Counted from the stretch's first letter, positions 42,594-55,846 are shown. The stretch is DNA of 64,000 nt from Lepidodermella squamata (GCA_047495785.1 JBLDXI010000032.1:2418001-2482000), one strand, 5' to 3'. The notes: a model not told the origin generated them from the letters alone. Numbers and translations are program-made.

Positions 42594-44807
42594 CTAGAAT
42601 CTCATTCGTTTTTTGCCGAGAATGTATAAGAAAGGGTTCAAAATGCCGTTGGTGTAACCGAGCCAGAGAGAAGCGCGGAATAGAAATTGCGGTACCGGGG
42701 TATCGATGACGAAGTACAGAATGAAAAGCGTAAAAAACGGAAACCAGCACGTTACGCAGACGAAAGTACTAGCCGTTGTGCGGAGAGCCTTAGCTCTCGC
42801 GTGTTCAAAACACACTCGGTGGTTCGATTCGACACAGATCTTTTGCTGCAAGTACGACGTAAATGTCGGCTGGCTTTCCTGTTCAGTCGAAATTTGGCGG
42901 CTCGTAATAAGAGCCTGCGTATCAGAACCTGATTGGCAATTCTCGAACACGCTGTTTACGTCAACACTGCTTCCACTTTCAACACTTGTATTACTTCGAG
43001 TCGTCGCTTTGCCAGTGTCTCTTTTCGGTTGTAACGTGGTGTAACAGCTGAGGATACTTGAGTTAACACAGCGCTTGGCGTAGTCGGACTTCCCCACCAC
43101 ATGAGTTTCGACCAAAGCTGGAACTGGCAGGGTTGTCGCAACCAAATCGGCACGTAGCTTCAACGGGACAGATTGACGGCTTCGGCTTTTCAATAATTCA
43201 CTCCTAGTGCACGGTAGTCGGGTAGGCATGGCCAATAGTGCGGCCGTTTTCACCACGTCTTGTTCGGACACGGCAGAGTCTGTCATTAGAGACGAACACA
43301 TCGTTGTTTCGCTCTTGTTTCGCTCTCGCATACATCCGCCTGGAAATTCGTGGCAATGTTTCGATGTTTTCTCGATGTTTGTCGATGTGTAGCTGCTTTG
43401 GTTACAATACGTAGGTGGAACAAAGTTGGCGTTTCTGATCGGCAGACATTTCTTGATGAAATTAGTTTGTGTTCTTATCCGAGCCGGAGATTTGACTGAA
43501 AAAAGTTCAATAAGATATAGGTATTAGAGATTATATTGGTACCAATTGAAATTTTAATGATCATTTCAACTTTCGGTGTTCCACAATTTCCGAACCCATC
43601 ACTATGAGTTCTCGAGTGACAGCTTTTTAGTTTCTCGAGGTAAAAAATTTCAATAATCGAAGCAACATCGTGTAGCCATTTTTACGGCCAATGGTTTAGC
43701 ATTCAGAGCCGAAATCGATTCCTATTAACTAGTAGATGAGCTATTTGGAAGTATTTAGTGCCAGAATTGGAATGCTACATAGCAACCCACTTGGGTCTTA
43801 AGGTTACCCAATATAAGGCTTTCCATCCTGCAAAGTATCGTCAACAAGTAGGAAAGGGAAAAATTTCAGAAATTCACTAGCAAATTTCTGAGTTTTTTAG
43901 GTATATTTTATATACCATAGACCTCAAAAGTATATACAAAAAACTCACATGGCATCGAAGCACTGCACTTGACTAGTGGCTGGCGCCACGGTAGAGCGAT
44001 GGCGTTGAACACGACATGTCTGTGATACAGCTCGTCATAAATTACCTCGCATTGCTTACATCGGCTTGACTGGAAGGAGTGGAAGGTGATACGGGCAATC
44101 AGAAGCAACATGACAGTTGTCGGTACGTAGAATGAAACAGTAGTCGAGGCAATAACGAACGTTGATGTCACGGCTGTTTGGCAATCGAAGAGGAGCGGCG
44201 ACGCAACGGATCCGCTGACGATGACAAAAACGCACGTGTACAACATGAAGCGATGGCGAAAATGTTCCAGGTTATTTCCGCACATCGTCAGGTACTTCTC
44301 GAAGCACATGCCCAGCTGGTGTAGAATCGATAGCGTGCATAGAAAAACGTCTGCTGTCGACCAAAATTCGCAAAAATACGACAAAGACATGACCATGTCG
44401 CTTTGATGCAAATCAACCATAAAATGGATAGGCATGATGACTAAGGCCAGTAGTAGGTCAACGATGCTTTGCGACATAGCCAACTGGCAGCTGACCTCTC
44501 GATAGAGTTTCCGACGTATTGCGATCAAAATTAAAATGAAGTTGAACGCTATTGTTGAAACTATTACAGCGGACGCAAAACAGATGATCGGTATGTTGAC
44601 TTCATCCTCGGTGGAACTTGACGCGACCTCATCTTGAATCTCATCGTCAATTTTTTCGGCGGAGCTGATGCCAATGTTAGGAAGGTAAATGTTGGAACGC
44701 CGGCTTGGGCTTGATAGGTTGTAGTAAGTAAGAACCTCATCTTCGTCGCCGTCGACTATGTTTTCGATGACTTGAAGCAGCAATTCTGAATCCTGAAGCT
44801 TCTCCAT
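42594..44807 (-). CDS. Biogenic-amine-type G-protein-coupled receptor (orphan)
   Basis: Two exons, 44807-43949 and 43495-42594, in phase, 586 aa. Long acidic N-terminus with one NLSS sequon. TM2 has the usual LLLAL block with Asp. TM3 reads ADVFLCTLSILHQ, keeping the Asp that binds amines, but the DRY box is EKY (MCFEKYLTM). TM5 has several Ser/Thr. The third intracellular loop is about 250 residues and Ser/Thr-rich. TM6 is TCWFPFFTLFILYF and TM7 GYTNGILNPFLYI, both aminergic in style. The C-terminal tail is very short. The ligand class is inferred from TM3 Asp and TM6/TM7; subtype cannot be read from sequence alone. Confidence 0.82.
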
Positions 44808-47174
44808 GAATCTTGCGATCTAAAATATGTCCATGCCTAGAAAAAGCCACATAATTAGACCTTGATATTTATTCAAGCGAAAATCCAGCCCATCAAACTC
44901 TGATGATCAACCGTAAAATTGTACTGCGGAGTAAAAAAATCTCACAGCAATGTCTCTATCTCTCTAATCTAATGAGACTATTTCGATACACACTAACGGA
45001 CATACCGTAATAATTTAATTTGGCATGCGCACTAAAATAACATGCGATACCTAGGTATTATTTTATTTTAGTGAGAAGAAGGCAGAAGGCAAAATCGTAA
45101 ATCACTACTAACTCGGCTGTGAAAATATTAAAAAAAAACTAGTAAAATATATTCGCAGGAATTTTGATTGTAGTCTACGCTAATTTCGGCTGATATAAAG
45201 GCTGTAGAACATGGATAGGATCCGTTAGTTTTTTTCCAAAGCAACCAACTGAGCCTTGCGCATTAAAAATTGTATCATGTGCAATTTTCCCAGGTTCGAT
45301 CTGAATTTATTGCCTACTTCGCGCTGATTTCATATCTGAAATCCGTAACTTGACGTCTGTCGTACCGTTTTTAAGATAATTAAGATTGACCACGCGCGCA
45401 TAAAAAAAAAGCGTGATCCCAACCCTCCCAATCCACTCCCCTTTCAAAGATCCAACTTCGATCAGCCTAACACTAGTGGCACTAATTTTAGATTTCCTGC
45501 TTTTCTTGTCTAAAAATCGGATGGGAAGTAACTGCGCTGTACTTCAAGAGAGCAGTAAAATATTAAAGAAAATTATTGCGCATAACTTAATTGCATACTT
45601 GCCACAAATCACGTTCTCAATCAAAGAAATAGCCGCTGAGTCGCACACTTCAACCGCGACTTGAGATTCTTGAAAATCTCAACTGAAAATCTCAACTCGA
45701 GTTGGCACGTGCTTTTTGATCGCAATTAAAATACTGCGCGCTGCATCCATGGACGCTTCAGCCTTGCCTCCACCGAGGCAACTTCAATCCTTAGCCGCCT
45801 AATCGATTGCCTGAGCCTCGAAGAGATTTTTTGAGTCAAGATAATGCAGTATTTAGTAGCTTGGCGATAAGATTTCTGCCACCACCTAGTATAGTTTTGC
45901 TCAGCTTCAGGCCTAAATTTAGCAAATGATTAATCATTAAGCAGCTGGGGAATTAACGTTAAATGACCAATAAACCTCTAGATGACACACTTTTACCCCA
46001 AAAATTCTATCAGAAAAATTCTACAAGAAATATTCTACCTGAGGGGGGATTGAGAAGAATTCAACTTCGCCTGGTTGTCTGGATCCATTAAAATTTCTTA
46101 GGAAAATATTGGATTTCGCGTATAGCTGATATGCTTATTCAACCTTTAATAGCCCACAGCAGTATTTGGAGATGATTAAATTGAGAAGTAAAATCTCCAA
46201 CATTTCCGTCTAGTGTTTAGGCTAAGTTGTTTTAATTTGCCCTGGCATTCTACTTTGACTATAGCTCAAACTTGGAGAAATGAGCTTCATTTGCACATTG
46301 AATGAAGAGATACATAAGGGTGAGAAACTAGGATGTATCTATACTCCAGGCAAGTGATGGCAAATGACGTCAGAAAACTTTAGAGTTGGGAACAAAACGT
46401 ATGTTGATCGCGCCAGGCAAAACAATAAATGATTTATATAAAAATCTGACAGTGCACTGTCTCAGGCAGTTCGAAATTGAACCATTGACGTATCCTCGCC
46501 AAAAACTGTAACTAATGAATATTAACGAGCACTAAGTGGCGGCAAAACGCTTTCTCCAGAGCTGTTATTTTGTCCAAAGTATATTCGAAATCACCGCAAA
46601 GTGTTAACTTTGTAGAGCTTTGATAATATTTGGTGTTCCATATCGGAAGCTAAAAGATATTCAAGAGAAAAATCTGAATATAAAATTATTATTTCCGGTC
46701 AACGTGTTGCTAGTTGACGACACCCTAAAAATCGAAGAAAAATACTCGAAAAACACGAGTTATCAAGCGTAATTGAATGGGCACTGGCGAAGAGCATGCA
46801 CCCTCTGTTTTTCGTAAGAACATGTCGCATGTCGTGTTAAATCGTTCAGGATTCGTATTTCACCACATCACCCCCTCGCCCTCGTCATACCACACGCGAG
46901 TCATACCTCTAATTAAGGGAGTGATTTCCCTCATGTGGAGAACTTCGCCATTTCGTCATCAACAGACGTCGCTGCCGGTAATTTTCAGCTGGTGAACGAA
47001 GTTAAAATAAAAGCCGGTCTATTTTAGATTTTATTTTTTTATTGCGTAATATTTAGTTAATATTCAAGTGGCATAAGGCGGTTAATATCACGGTAATATA
47101 ACACGGAACCAAGTGCATTTATCACAGTTTATCGTAGGTAAAACTCTAAAGAGGTAATTTTTTCAAATGCGAGT
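44808..47174. other. Long gene-free region
   Basis: About 2.4 kb, AT-rich, upstream of the amine receptor and downstream of DNAAF5. A TATA-like ATATAAAGG near 45195 precedes an ATG on the plus strand but no convincing ORF follows. Short open frames at 45413-45664 and 46777-46995 show no splice partners or motifs. No RNA gene recognised. Confidence 0.45.
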
Positions 47175-49955
47175 TCAGCTCGACAAAAACGAGGCCAGTT
47201 CGTCAAGATACTGCGTATTGCGGTGTTTATGACGAACAGATGCAACACGTTCCGTTAGCAGGGCTTTATTCAATCGGGAGCACGTTTTCAGAACATCGCA
47301 AACCGCTGCCTGAATTCGAGGGTCGGAATCGTCCAGGTGAATCAGCAACGTATCGTAGATGAACGACACATGGGCGCCGTAAGTTCCAGCGTCGTAGTTT
47401 TCATCAAAGCTCTCAATGTAGGCTTTAAAAGCGTCGGCTAGCGTGATTCGAACTTCGTCGTTCACATCGTCGAATCGTTTGAGCAAATCAATGTATAGCG
47501 AATGAAGCTTATCTTGGCCGTATTCTTTGCCAACGCGCTGGAACAGCACTTTGAGCACTCTGATCGTGACTAGTCGCGTGTTGCGTTGATCGTCCGATAT
47601 CAGCGACATCAACTGCTTGAGCAGTTCGTCTTTCAATTTCAACAAATTCTCGTGACTCAGCAGGTTTGATTGGACAAAAACCGCCCAAAGGCAAGAAATT
47701 GCAGAGAGGCGAATCGCCTCCGCGGTGCGACCCGGTTTCCAGACGAAATTCGGCAACAAGCCATCTCGAACTATCATATGGGCGTAAGGCGCGAAAGCTC
47801 CTGTCGAATCAAATGTTTCGCTTGCTTTCAGACACAGTTTCGACAATAAAGTGAAAAGCGATAGTCTCAACTCAGCGTCTTTTTCTGGCTTCAGATTGGT
47901 GATAATCAAGTTAACAACGCTTGATAAATGGCAACCAAGGGCTCGGCCTGAGTGATACAGCAGGGCTTCGAATATTAAACGTTGGGGGCTATGTTTGTTC
48001 CATAAATCGTGGCCACTCGTCAACATTTCCAACATACGTCCCATGTGTTTATCGAAAGCGTATTGCCTGCCATCATCTGAGCTATTGCCGCCTTCAATAG
48101 CACTGAGAGAACTTCCTAGATTATCAAGATGATTCATTATTTCCAGCTGTTGACTTGATGCATTGTTGTTTCCGGATATCATTGCCAATGAAGTAACAAA
48201 CATGTTGAACAGATCGAAAGATATCTCATTATAGTTTTGTGGGGAAGCAACTGATAAAATTGCCGCGCCAGAAGCAATTATTTGCGTTTGGCAAGACACC
48301 TAAAAATACTCAGTCTGTATATCAGATCGAGCTTTTTAACCAAAAAAAACTTACGTCCAGAGTGTGAAATACATCAGCATTCGTTAACGTTCCCATTATT
48401 TGTTTGAGAGCTTTACCCGTCAACTGAGCTGTATCAGATCCCCGCAAAAGTGCAGCGAGAACAATTAAAGAAGCCAATCCGCCATGCGAAAGTTTAACGT
48501 GGTCCAAAGCAAGTGGAGTCCAAACTTCGACAGGTACAAAATAGGATAGTCCTTCAGTAGCTTTTATCGCCTGTAATAATTCCTGAAGAATTATTCAAAA
48601 TCAAAACTGAAGTCACATACCAATTCGACCACGACTTTCTCATCATCCATTACTGCCTTTAGCAAGGAATTGAGTAAAGCAACCAAGTGCTGAGTAACTG
48701 CATCTTCTCCATTGACGAAAAGCCAAAATAAAAGCTGGACGGACTTTATTCTGGTCTCTAGAATCCAATCTGTGATATCATTCGACAACGCAGGTAAAAT
48801 GCGATGCAATTGTCGTTGAATTAACGTGCGGCAGCCCAAGTTTGGCCGGCTGACTAAAATATTCATTTATTTATTCAACTACGTAAGCTAAAACGAAATA
48901 TAAGGCTCACCTCCTGCCGGATAGTGGGATGGCGTTGGGGATGGAAAGTCAAGTTTATCCTTCAAATCGTTTTCATTTTCCTTCTCGAATTTCAATCCTT
49001 TCAAAACGTAATATCAATGAATAGGTATTTACCGCAAGAAATTAACATACCAACGTCATTCCAATACTGAAAAGACAGCTCCTTGATTTCATCTGCTTCG
49101 TCCGAAAATCCTGTCATCAGCAAAGGAATCAGCCTGTGGAAAAATGAGTATCTATCTGGAAGATCCAACAGCCAGTCACCAGTGAGTTGGATAACTGTTC
49201 TTCGGACGAGTGGAGCTTGATCAAATAGCCTTTGCGCCAAATGAGGAACAACGTCGTCTACGGACTTATTATTCCCGAATTGAACAACATTGGCAACAGC
49301 TTTAATCGCCTCGACTCGAACTTTAGAATGTTGATGGCTGATCGCAGTCAAGAGAGGAGGAACCAAATTTTCAGAATGCTGATGGAAATGCCGCGGCAAA
49401 CTCCGAGCTAACATGGAAGCGCACATGCAGCTTGCTTTCTTCACTTCAGGAGATTTGTCAACTATAGACCTGTTCAAAATTATGACCATGTCACTGAGGA
49501 AAGGAAATAGCTGCGGTTCTGAAGATTTTCCCATAGTATTTTGAATTAGTTCGATTAGCTGCAGTCGCAATTCCTCAGAAGGTTCCAAGACCTACAAGAG
49601 CAACGGTTTAGTGAGTATGACAGTTGTTTACAGCGGAAAACAAAGTTACATCTTGCTGCCCGATTCGCTTGGCCAGAAAAGGCACTAATGCTCGAAGGAT
49701 GTCTCCGATATTGGTGTATTCTTTATTCAGCATTACACTAATAATGCCGATAGCTTGCTCTCGAATTCTCTCAGTTGGATCAGATAGAATTGTCATCAAA
49801 GCTTTGAGAAGCTCATCGACATCAATAGCAGTCAGCTTATCTTGGACGAGGTCATCTTTCACCAGAGAGAGCGCTTTCCCCTTCTGGAATTTATCGCCTT
49901 CAATTAATAATGACAGCTGCCTGCCAAATCCAAAGCTCGTGATTTGCTGCGACAT
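47175..49955 (-). CDS. dnaaf5: Dynein axonemal assembly factor 5 (HEATR2)
   Basis: Cytosolic HEAT-repeat protein needed to pre-assemble outer and inner dynein arms for motile cilia and sperm flagella. Six exons (49955-49650, 49591-49051, 48997-48911, 48853-48621, 48570-48355, 48299-47175), 835 aa, against about 855 in human. Nearly the whole length is HEAT helices. Diagnostic blocks match the human protein closely: [54 protein letters not shown] and [37 protein letters not shown]. The upstream Leu codons were not taken as starts. Its integrity implies motile cilia in this animal, a helpful clue since nematodes lack them. Confidence 0.93.
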
Positions 49956-50356
49956 CAGCAAAACGATTCAGTGGCACCGATAACTGATAAGTGAGACTTT
50001 AATAAATCTTTAACACAGCGGCTGAAAGATGCTGGATGAAAACGGCGTCAGTCGCATGCTTGAAGCGAACCAAGGACGCACCAGGCCCATAAAAATAACA
50101 AATGTTCAATTAGTGTCATTCCTAATGTTTATTCATATTTTATGAGATTATATTTTTTATCGGTCAAAAACTACGCGCTCCATATTCAAAATTTTCAACT
50201 CTCCGTGAAATTCAACTTGGAAGTCCGTACCTTAGCTCTCATGTAGCCCTTGCATGATGCCATTTGCCAGAAATTTCCTATCGCCCATATAGTATCGCCC
50301 GAAGTACACTAGATCCGAGAACCCGTAGTAAATGTTGATACTACGAGAATGTTCGA

Positions 50357-51504
50357 CATTATTTATTATTCTTATTCCTTATTCCTTCTTTTCATTAATG
50401 ACTTGCCATCCTGTGTGAAATCTTGCATTATTCGATTATTTGCTGACGATGTTAAGATTTACCCCAAATTGGGTACAAATCCAGCTGATATACATCAGGA
50501 TATTAACTCTATCTATTCTTTTTTCACTTCCCACCAACTATCAGTTAATCTTAAAAAATGTTTCATTCTTCGTCTTGGATCCAAGAACTTACTCCATAAC
50601 CATCTACTCGGTTCTCACATTATCAACTCGGTGACAGAAACTAGCGATCTTGGCGTCATCATAGATAGCAGGTTGACCTTCTCGTCTCACTGCAACCAAC
50701 TATACGCTAAAAGCCGTCGCCTTTGTGGTTTGATCCTGAACTCTTTTTCCACCAGAAATCACTCAGTTCTAATTCGTGCTTTCAATTCTTATGTCTTACC
50801 CAACCTACTATATGCCTCATGCGTCTGGCAGCCTTATTTAATCAAGCATCGTAATCTTTTAGAAAAGTGCTTAAAAAACTTCACATCTAGATTTATATCT
50901 CCCCCTATGACTCCCCTCGACTATATTCAGAGGCTGGCTAAGTTTGAATTGCTATCCTTAAACCAAAGATGGTTAGTTCGCGATCTTACGATGGCGTTCA
51001 AAATAATTAATAATATGTCTCATCCTCTAGAATTCGATACTTTCTTTCTCAAACCTAATCTCTCTACTACTCGACATCATTCTAATAACAAATTAACAAT
51101 TCCTCAACATTCACTTTGCCCTAGGGGCTTTAGCTTTGCTATTAGAACTGCCAAATTATGGAACCTTCTACCTGCCTCTATCACTAACATTACTTCGATA
51201 AATCTTTTTGTTAACTCGTGCAAAAAATTTATATTCGAAGAATGGCCTGTCCTTACAAATTTGGCCTTAGTTAAATAAAACTAATTATTATTTTAATCAC
51301 CTTATCTAATGTATGCGTGCCTTGCGCGCATCATCCTATATAAACATTCTTATATGCTGTGTACGGTCGCCTTACTTCTGCGCTCGATCCTCTTTTTGCC
51401 CATTTATAAATCCATTCCTAAATACTGTTATTCTTTTATAAAATTAAAAAAAAATGGTGCAATCAGAAGGAAAACAATAAAATGATGATGATGATGATGA
51501 TGAC
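50357..51504 (+). mobile_element. 5'-truncated LINE (non-LTR retrotransposon), 3' part of reverse transcriptase ORF
   Basis: The open frame to 51278 starts inside the reverse transcriptase domain (LFLLFINDLP), includes the catalytic FADDVKIY box, and continues through the thumb and C-terminal region (LGVIIDSRLTFSSH, RAFNSYVLPNLLYASCVW, PRGFSFAIRTAKLWNLLP). It has no internal stop. The 3' UTR ends in an A-rich stretch and an (ATG)n tail (about 51482-51503). AATGTTCGA occurs at 50348-50356 and again at 51505-51513, right after the tail: a 9-bp candidate target-site duplication. So this is a recent, 5'-truncated, target-primed insertion. Jockey/CR1-like clade by the look of the C-terminus; not resolved further. 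Confidence 0.9.
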
Positions 51505-51513
51505 AATGTTCGA

Positions 51514-52418
51514 AAATCCGCAATAATCATGTCGATTGATATAGGGACCTGACTTTGCGCAGTTGGGGCTTTCCAGTCTAACGCCAAATACATGCTTACC
51601 CCGTAATCCTCAAATTATTGTGGCCCATTACCTCTAATTTTGATGCCCTTTTCATCAGTGGATGAAGGTTGAAGCCGAAAACGGTTCAAAAGAGATGTCA
51701 GAACGCAAAATCAAGGCACACAATGTTGTATCTTTCTCGCACAAATATCTAGCTAAAATCCACAATCTATATATACCTAGGTGGTCCGCTGCTATACGCA
51801 ATAGAGAATTGAAACGAAGATTAGCTAATATGATAAATCCTGCGTAATAATATATTATCTGTGGAAACACACAAACTCGATAATTGAGAATTGAGAAATA
51901 CTTTTCCTTGCAGCATTGAAAGGGTTTACGTCTAAATATTGCCCATGCTGTGCAATTTTTGTACACGAAAGCTCTACAAGGTGGTTTGGATGCACGTCAT
52001 CGGAAGCAGTTAAAGAGGCTGATCAGTTATGTTGACCCCATAAGCATTGAATGCCTCAAGTCGTAAACGAATTCGATCAACATTTTTACCTCAATGTTGC
52101 ACGAACAACGTGGGTGCCGTCCCTCTGAACTCTGAAGGAGTCTTCCAGGCTTTATTCCCATGGCGATTTCAGATGGAATCCGACAAAAACTATCTCCAGG
52201 CTATTCCCGATAGAAAATTCTCAAATTAGCCGCAGATGCAGACCATGGTTAATACTAATAATAGGAATAGTCAAATCATTATGAAAATGCAGACTTTATT
52301 ATGGCGACATTATGTTGACTTCTTCCGTACACTAAAGGACCAAGTGTCTAATTTCACCAAATAATTCAATTCTCTTTCGGTAATAGTTAGGTACCTACCT
52401 ACACTGTTATTATTGCAG
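51514..52418. other. Intergenic region right of the LINE
   Basis: About 900 bases. Short plus-strand frames (for example 51662-51847) have no splice partners or known motifs. It may contain a 5' UTR exon of the following gene, since that gene begins directly after an acceptor. Confidence 0.35.
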
Positions 52419-52421
52419 CTG

Positions 52422-52898
52422 ATGGACGCGATAACAGCGGGTACTAACTTGGAAAGTGCAGCGTCCTCCATTACAATTCAGCAGATGAAGCTTTTCGCTG
52501 ATCTAGAAGAAATGCTGAGTCTTCTAACAAATCTTTCTACCGATGAAAGAACTGTCGAAATGATAACAGCTCATTATGAGAAACTCATCAGCAATTTTTC
52601 GCAACAGATAGCCGAATCAGAGTCTAATCAGCGTAATCTGAACTCGCGCGTTGCTCAACTGCAGCATGGTAAGCAGTTTTGTGAATTACTATTTACTGTC
52701 AACATAATTCGTGAACAGAACTCGACGGACTGACTGCCACTAAGAAAAAACTGGATTCGCAAGTAGACACTATACGAAAAGGGGAAGCCGAGCGTACCAG
52801 GTAAACTATGAGCACTTTATCGCCATCTACAAATCATGATTCGTTGCAGATTGATCGCAAATTTTCGCTCCAGATTCGGTCCTAGCGAAAGAAAATGA
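52422..52898 (+). CDS. Small coiled-coil protein, unrecognised
   Basis: Three exons, 52422-52668, 52719-52800 and 52850-52898, in phase, 125 aa. ATG lies three bases after a TTATTATTGCAG acceptor, so there is probably an upstream non-coding (or coding) exon. The protein is almost all helical with heptad-like spacing (YEKLISNFSQQIAESESNQ, LNSRVAQLQHELDGLTATKK), acidic to neutral, and ends in a short basic tail (FRSRFGPSERK). No signal or membrane segment. Coiled-coil size and shape fit a subunit of a complex (kinetochore, BLOC or IFT-type), but I cannot name it. Confidence 0.6.
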
Positions 52899-53336
52899 AA
52901 ATGCTGCCAACTAATTATTGATTTTTTCATGGAATTTTTTCCTATGTATTCGAACGATACAAATCGGAACGATAAAAATGACACGCGAACCCAGCAAAAT
53001 AAACGATTCAACAAATTGCATAGATTTACTAGCTATTTATTCCTTCCATCAGTAACACTGGGTGTTAATTACCGGCAATAAACCAGAGTGTTCCCAACAT
53101 TCAAAACAAAACAATTCAGTAGTCATAAATCTTGGTTTCGCACAACACTATCAGCTGAATGTGAAATTCAGAGAGCGCACAGAGCCAAAGCCAAAATAAC
53201 TGTGCAATAATAATAAGGTTTATAGCATTTCAAAGTGAAATTGAACGTCATTATGTTTTTAATGTCAGTTTCAGTCAAAGCCTACGCTATTGCTAATAAC
53301 GCGCGATTAAGTTGTTGTGTCAGCCGTAAGAAGCGA
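52899..53336. other. Convergent intergenic region
   Basis: About 440 bases between two converging genes. No feature seen. Confidence 0.4.
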
Positions 53337-55737
53337 TCAAGCCTTGATGAAATGCCACTTGCTTACTATAAATTACAGACAAAAGTTTATAACAAAATAT
53401 AGCAAAAACGCTGTTACCTTCTTCGGGGATCGGTAAATGCTCAGCGGCAGGAGTCAGCTAATTATGCGGATGATTAAAAGATTAACCACTACGTATACCT
53501 AAGCTTCAGCTATACCTGAGAGCGCAGATCAGCGCAGTCTTCAGCGGAGACTTTCGCATTGCTGTCGGCAACAGTTGCATTTGCACTGTAGATGAAACAA
53601 AATGAAAGCTAACGCAGACAAATTCAAAATAAATTACATGGCGATGCCATTGCAGTTTGCGCTGCCTTGAATAAGGCTCTTCCAACATTCGTGGCATTTG
53701 TCGATGATGCTCAAGGCGAAATCCTGTTTGTAACAATGTATAGGTAGGTATGATTCATCGATCAAAAGTATAGCTAGTACCCTCGATTTTGGTTTGCCTT
53801 CGAATGCAAACTTGTTTTCAGGTTTGCCGTCTGGAATTTTGTAAAGGCGGAACCAGTCATATGAAGCCTGAAGAATCGATAATTGTCATTCAAATAAATC
53901 AATAAGCGAATCTTTTGTTACCTTCAACAAGCCAGGGAAATGAGTTTCAATGTCTTCCAGGTCTGAATATGTAACGTGTGATCAGCTTATTTAAAAGCCA
54001 AAAAGAATACAAACCATTCAGCTTATCGGCCAGTGGGTCAGTTACATCAATCGCCAACATTTTCCAGTCCGTTTCACCTTCATCGATAAGAGCAAAGGTG
54101 CCGAGAACTTTAACCTGGACAACGCTGCCCGTTTTGTGGACCTTGAAATAAATAGGTATTCAAAGATAATCGGGTCAAACATAAAAGATCACTACCTTTG
54201 ACCCAATCTCGCAAACATCGACGGGATCGTTATCGCCTTTTGCCCCAGTGTTTTCGTCTACGTGGCCGGGATCTTCCCATGTCTTCATATGAATTTCAGA
54301 TTAATTGCACGAAAAACTAACTTTCGTTTCAACTAACCTGAGGCAGAGCACCGTAATTCCAGATGTAGCCAATATAAGGGAAAACGTTGTGAACGAAACG
54401 CGGCTTGCCTTTTTTAACATCTTGTTTAATGGGGTTGAATTTTTCCTCCTTGCTTATCTACAAAAAATAGCACAATTTCGGTCATTAAATAGAAGTTAAA
54501 TTGGCAATAAACCTCGAATTTCGCGTTTGACCAACGGGAAACTTCAACGACCATGTTGAAAACTCGATCCTCTTTTGAAACATGGAGGGGAATATCGTGG
54601 AAGGGAGATACAGTCTGACCATTGCTTTCTATAAAAATTACAAGGAAGTATACGTTAGAAACAAGCAAAATTGTCTCGTACTGTTTTTATGCTACCGGTT
54701 AATGCTACCTGTTAAAAATTAGGTAAGATTTATGTCCGTCTAACCGGGATCTTATCCATATGCAATTCATATTCTAACTGAGCGTAAGTTTCAGCTCATA
54801 GTACGAGTCCTATTGCCATCGAGACCGATCTATTCGAATACACGTCGATTTAAGATTTAATATTTGTTGACAAGCATCGTATTGAAAGTCGGTTTTCGAG
54901 CTTGGATAATCACATTTTTGGCAGCGATATTTTCAATTTTTCTAATTTATAGTGTTAGGAAGGGAAAATCACCGGGATTTGGTGTTACTTCCGCGCCGCA
55001 AGATCCACACGTGTATTATCCGCACATAGGTCATCAGTGCAAGTATATTTCATCTCAAGAATTAGATACATGATTTTGAAATCTTCCCGAGGTCTGCGCG
55101 GAAAAACCTTGTGCGGAAATTTCCATGCGCGGAAGTACCAATGCACCATCACCAGATGTCCGGTCTGAAAAGGTTTTCTCGTAACAAATGGTGATGACGA
55201 AATTGACATAGCCCTACGAATTCGGTGAGGACAATGGGAATTTATTTCTTATTTAAAAATTTAAAAACAGCAAGGCAGAAAGGCAGAAACTTGACATAGG
55301 TATGCTCAGGAATCTATACCTATCATATCATGTTCATATCAATGTCAATGAGGATTTCACTAGGTTTAAGATAAATTGTCACACTGGCAACTGCAAGAAT
55401 CCTCAACCCTCTCAAAAATAGCATTTGGAGTGGGACATGGAGCATATAAACAAAGAAATTAAGAAGAACGACTAAAACAGACAAAAGTGAAAAGGAGCGG
55501 AAGCTAAATCGGAAGCGGAAATGAAACAAACTCACCGAAGTACACTTTGTAGTCCGTGCCATAGCGGGCACCCGTTTCGAAGTTGCCGTAGCTAGCGTGG
55601 CCGTTTTTCATTTTCAGGAGGTGATGCGCAGTGAAAAGATGGCGCTGGCTTGAGACACACGAGGATGCACACCTGGCAAACTTGGGTAAGAGGAAAGATG
55701 ACGTGCACACGAAACGCTTCAAGAAATATCCCTGCAT
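53337..55737 (-). CDS. ppa: Inorganic pyrophosphatase, family I (probably mitochondrial form)
   Basis: Hydrolyses pyrophosphate to two phosphates with Mg2+. Eleven exons (55737-55536, 54628-54513, 54457-54338, 54282-54196, 54141-54015, 53962-53922, 53867-53781, 53723-53638, 53585-53516, 53457-53418, 53365-53337) join to 334 aa. Landmarks: [33 protein letters not shown], the catalytic DNDPVD (residues 163-168), [28 protein letters not shown], and a WHF C-terminus. Residues 1-40 are basic and hydroxylated ([15 protein letters not shown]), a likely mitochondrial presequence; an internal Met (MKNGHASYG) could start a cytosolic form. Intron 1 is 907 nt against about 55 elsewhere in the gene, leaving room for a second promoter. 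Confidence 0.93.
54864..55073 (+). CDS. Possible small membrane protein nested in a pyrophosphatase intron (weak)
   Basis: A 69-codon ATG frame on the opposite strand inside the large first intron of the pyrophosphatase. It would encode one hydrophobic helix ([19 protein letters not shown]) followed by a basic residue cluster and a polar tail rich in His, Tyr and Pro. No family recognised; could be chance. Listed because the composition is protein-like and the host intron is unusually long. Confidence 0.25.
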   Translation: MLTSIVLKVGFRAWIITFLAAIFSIFLIYSVRKGKSPGFGVTSAPQDPHVYYPHIGHQCKYISSQELDT

Positions 55738-55846
55738 TTTTAGCTTTCAGCTGGAAACCACGTGATTGGCTGATCGAATAAATGTTATCAATTTCGTTAT
55801 GACATTTAAATTTCTGTATATCGTGCCAACTGTATTTTTGTAAAAC

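Noticed and set aside
45413-45664. 83-codon plus-strand ORF in the 44.8-47.2 kb gap
   Set aside because: No known motif, no splice partner, and low-complexity AT-rich context.
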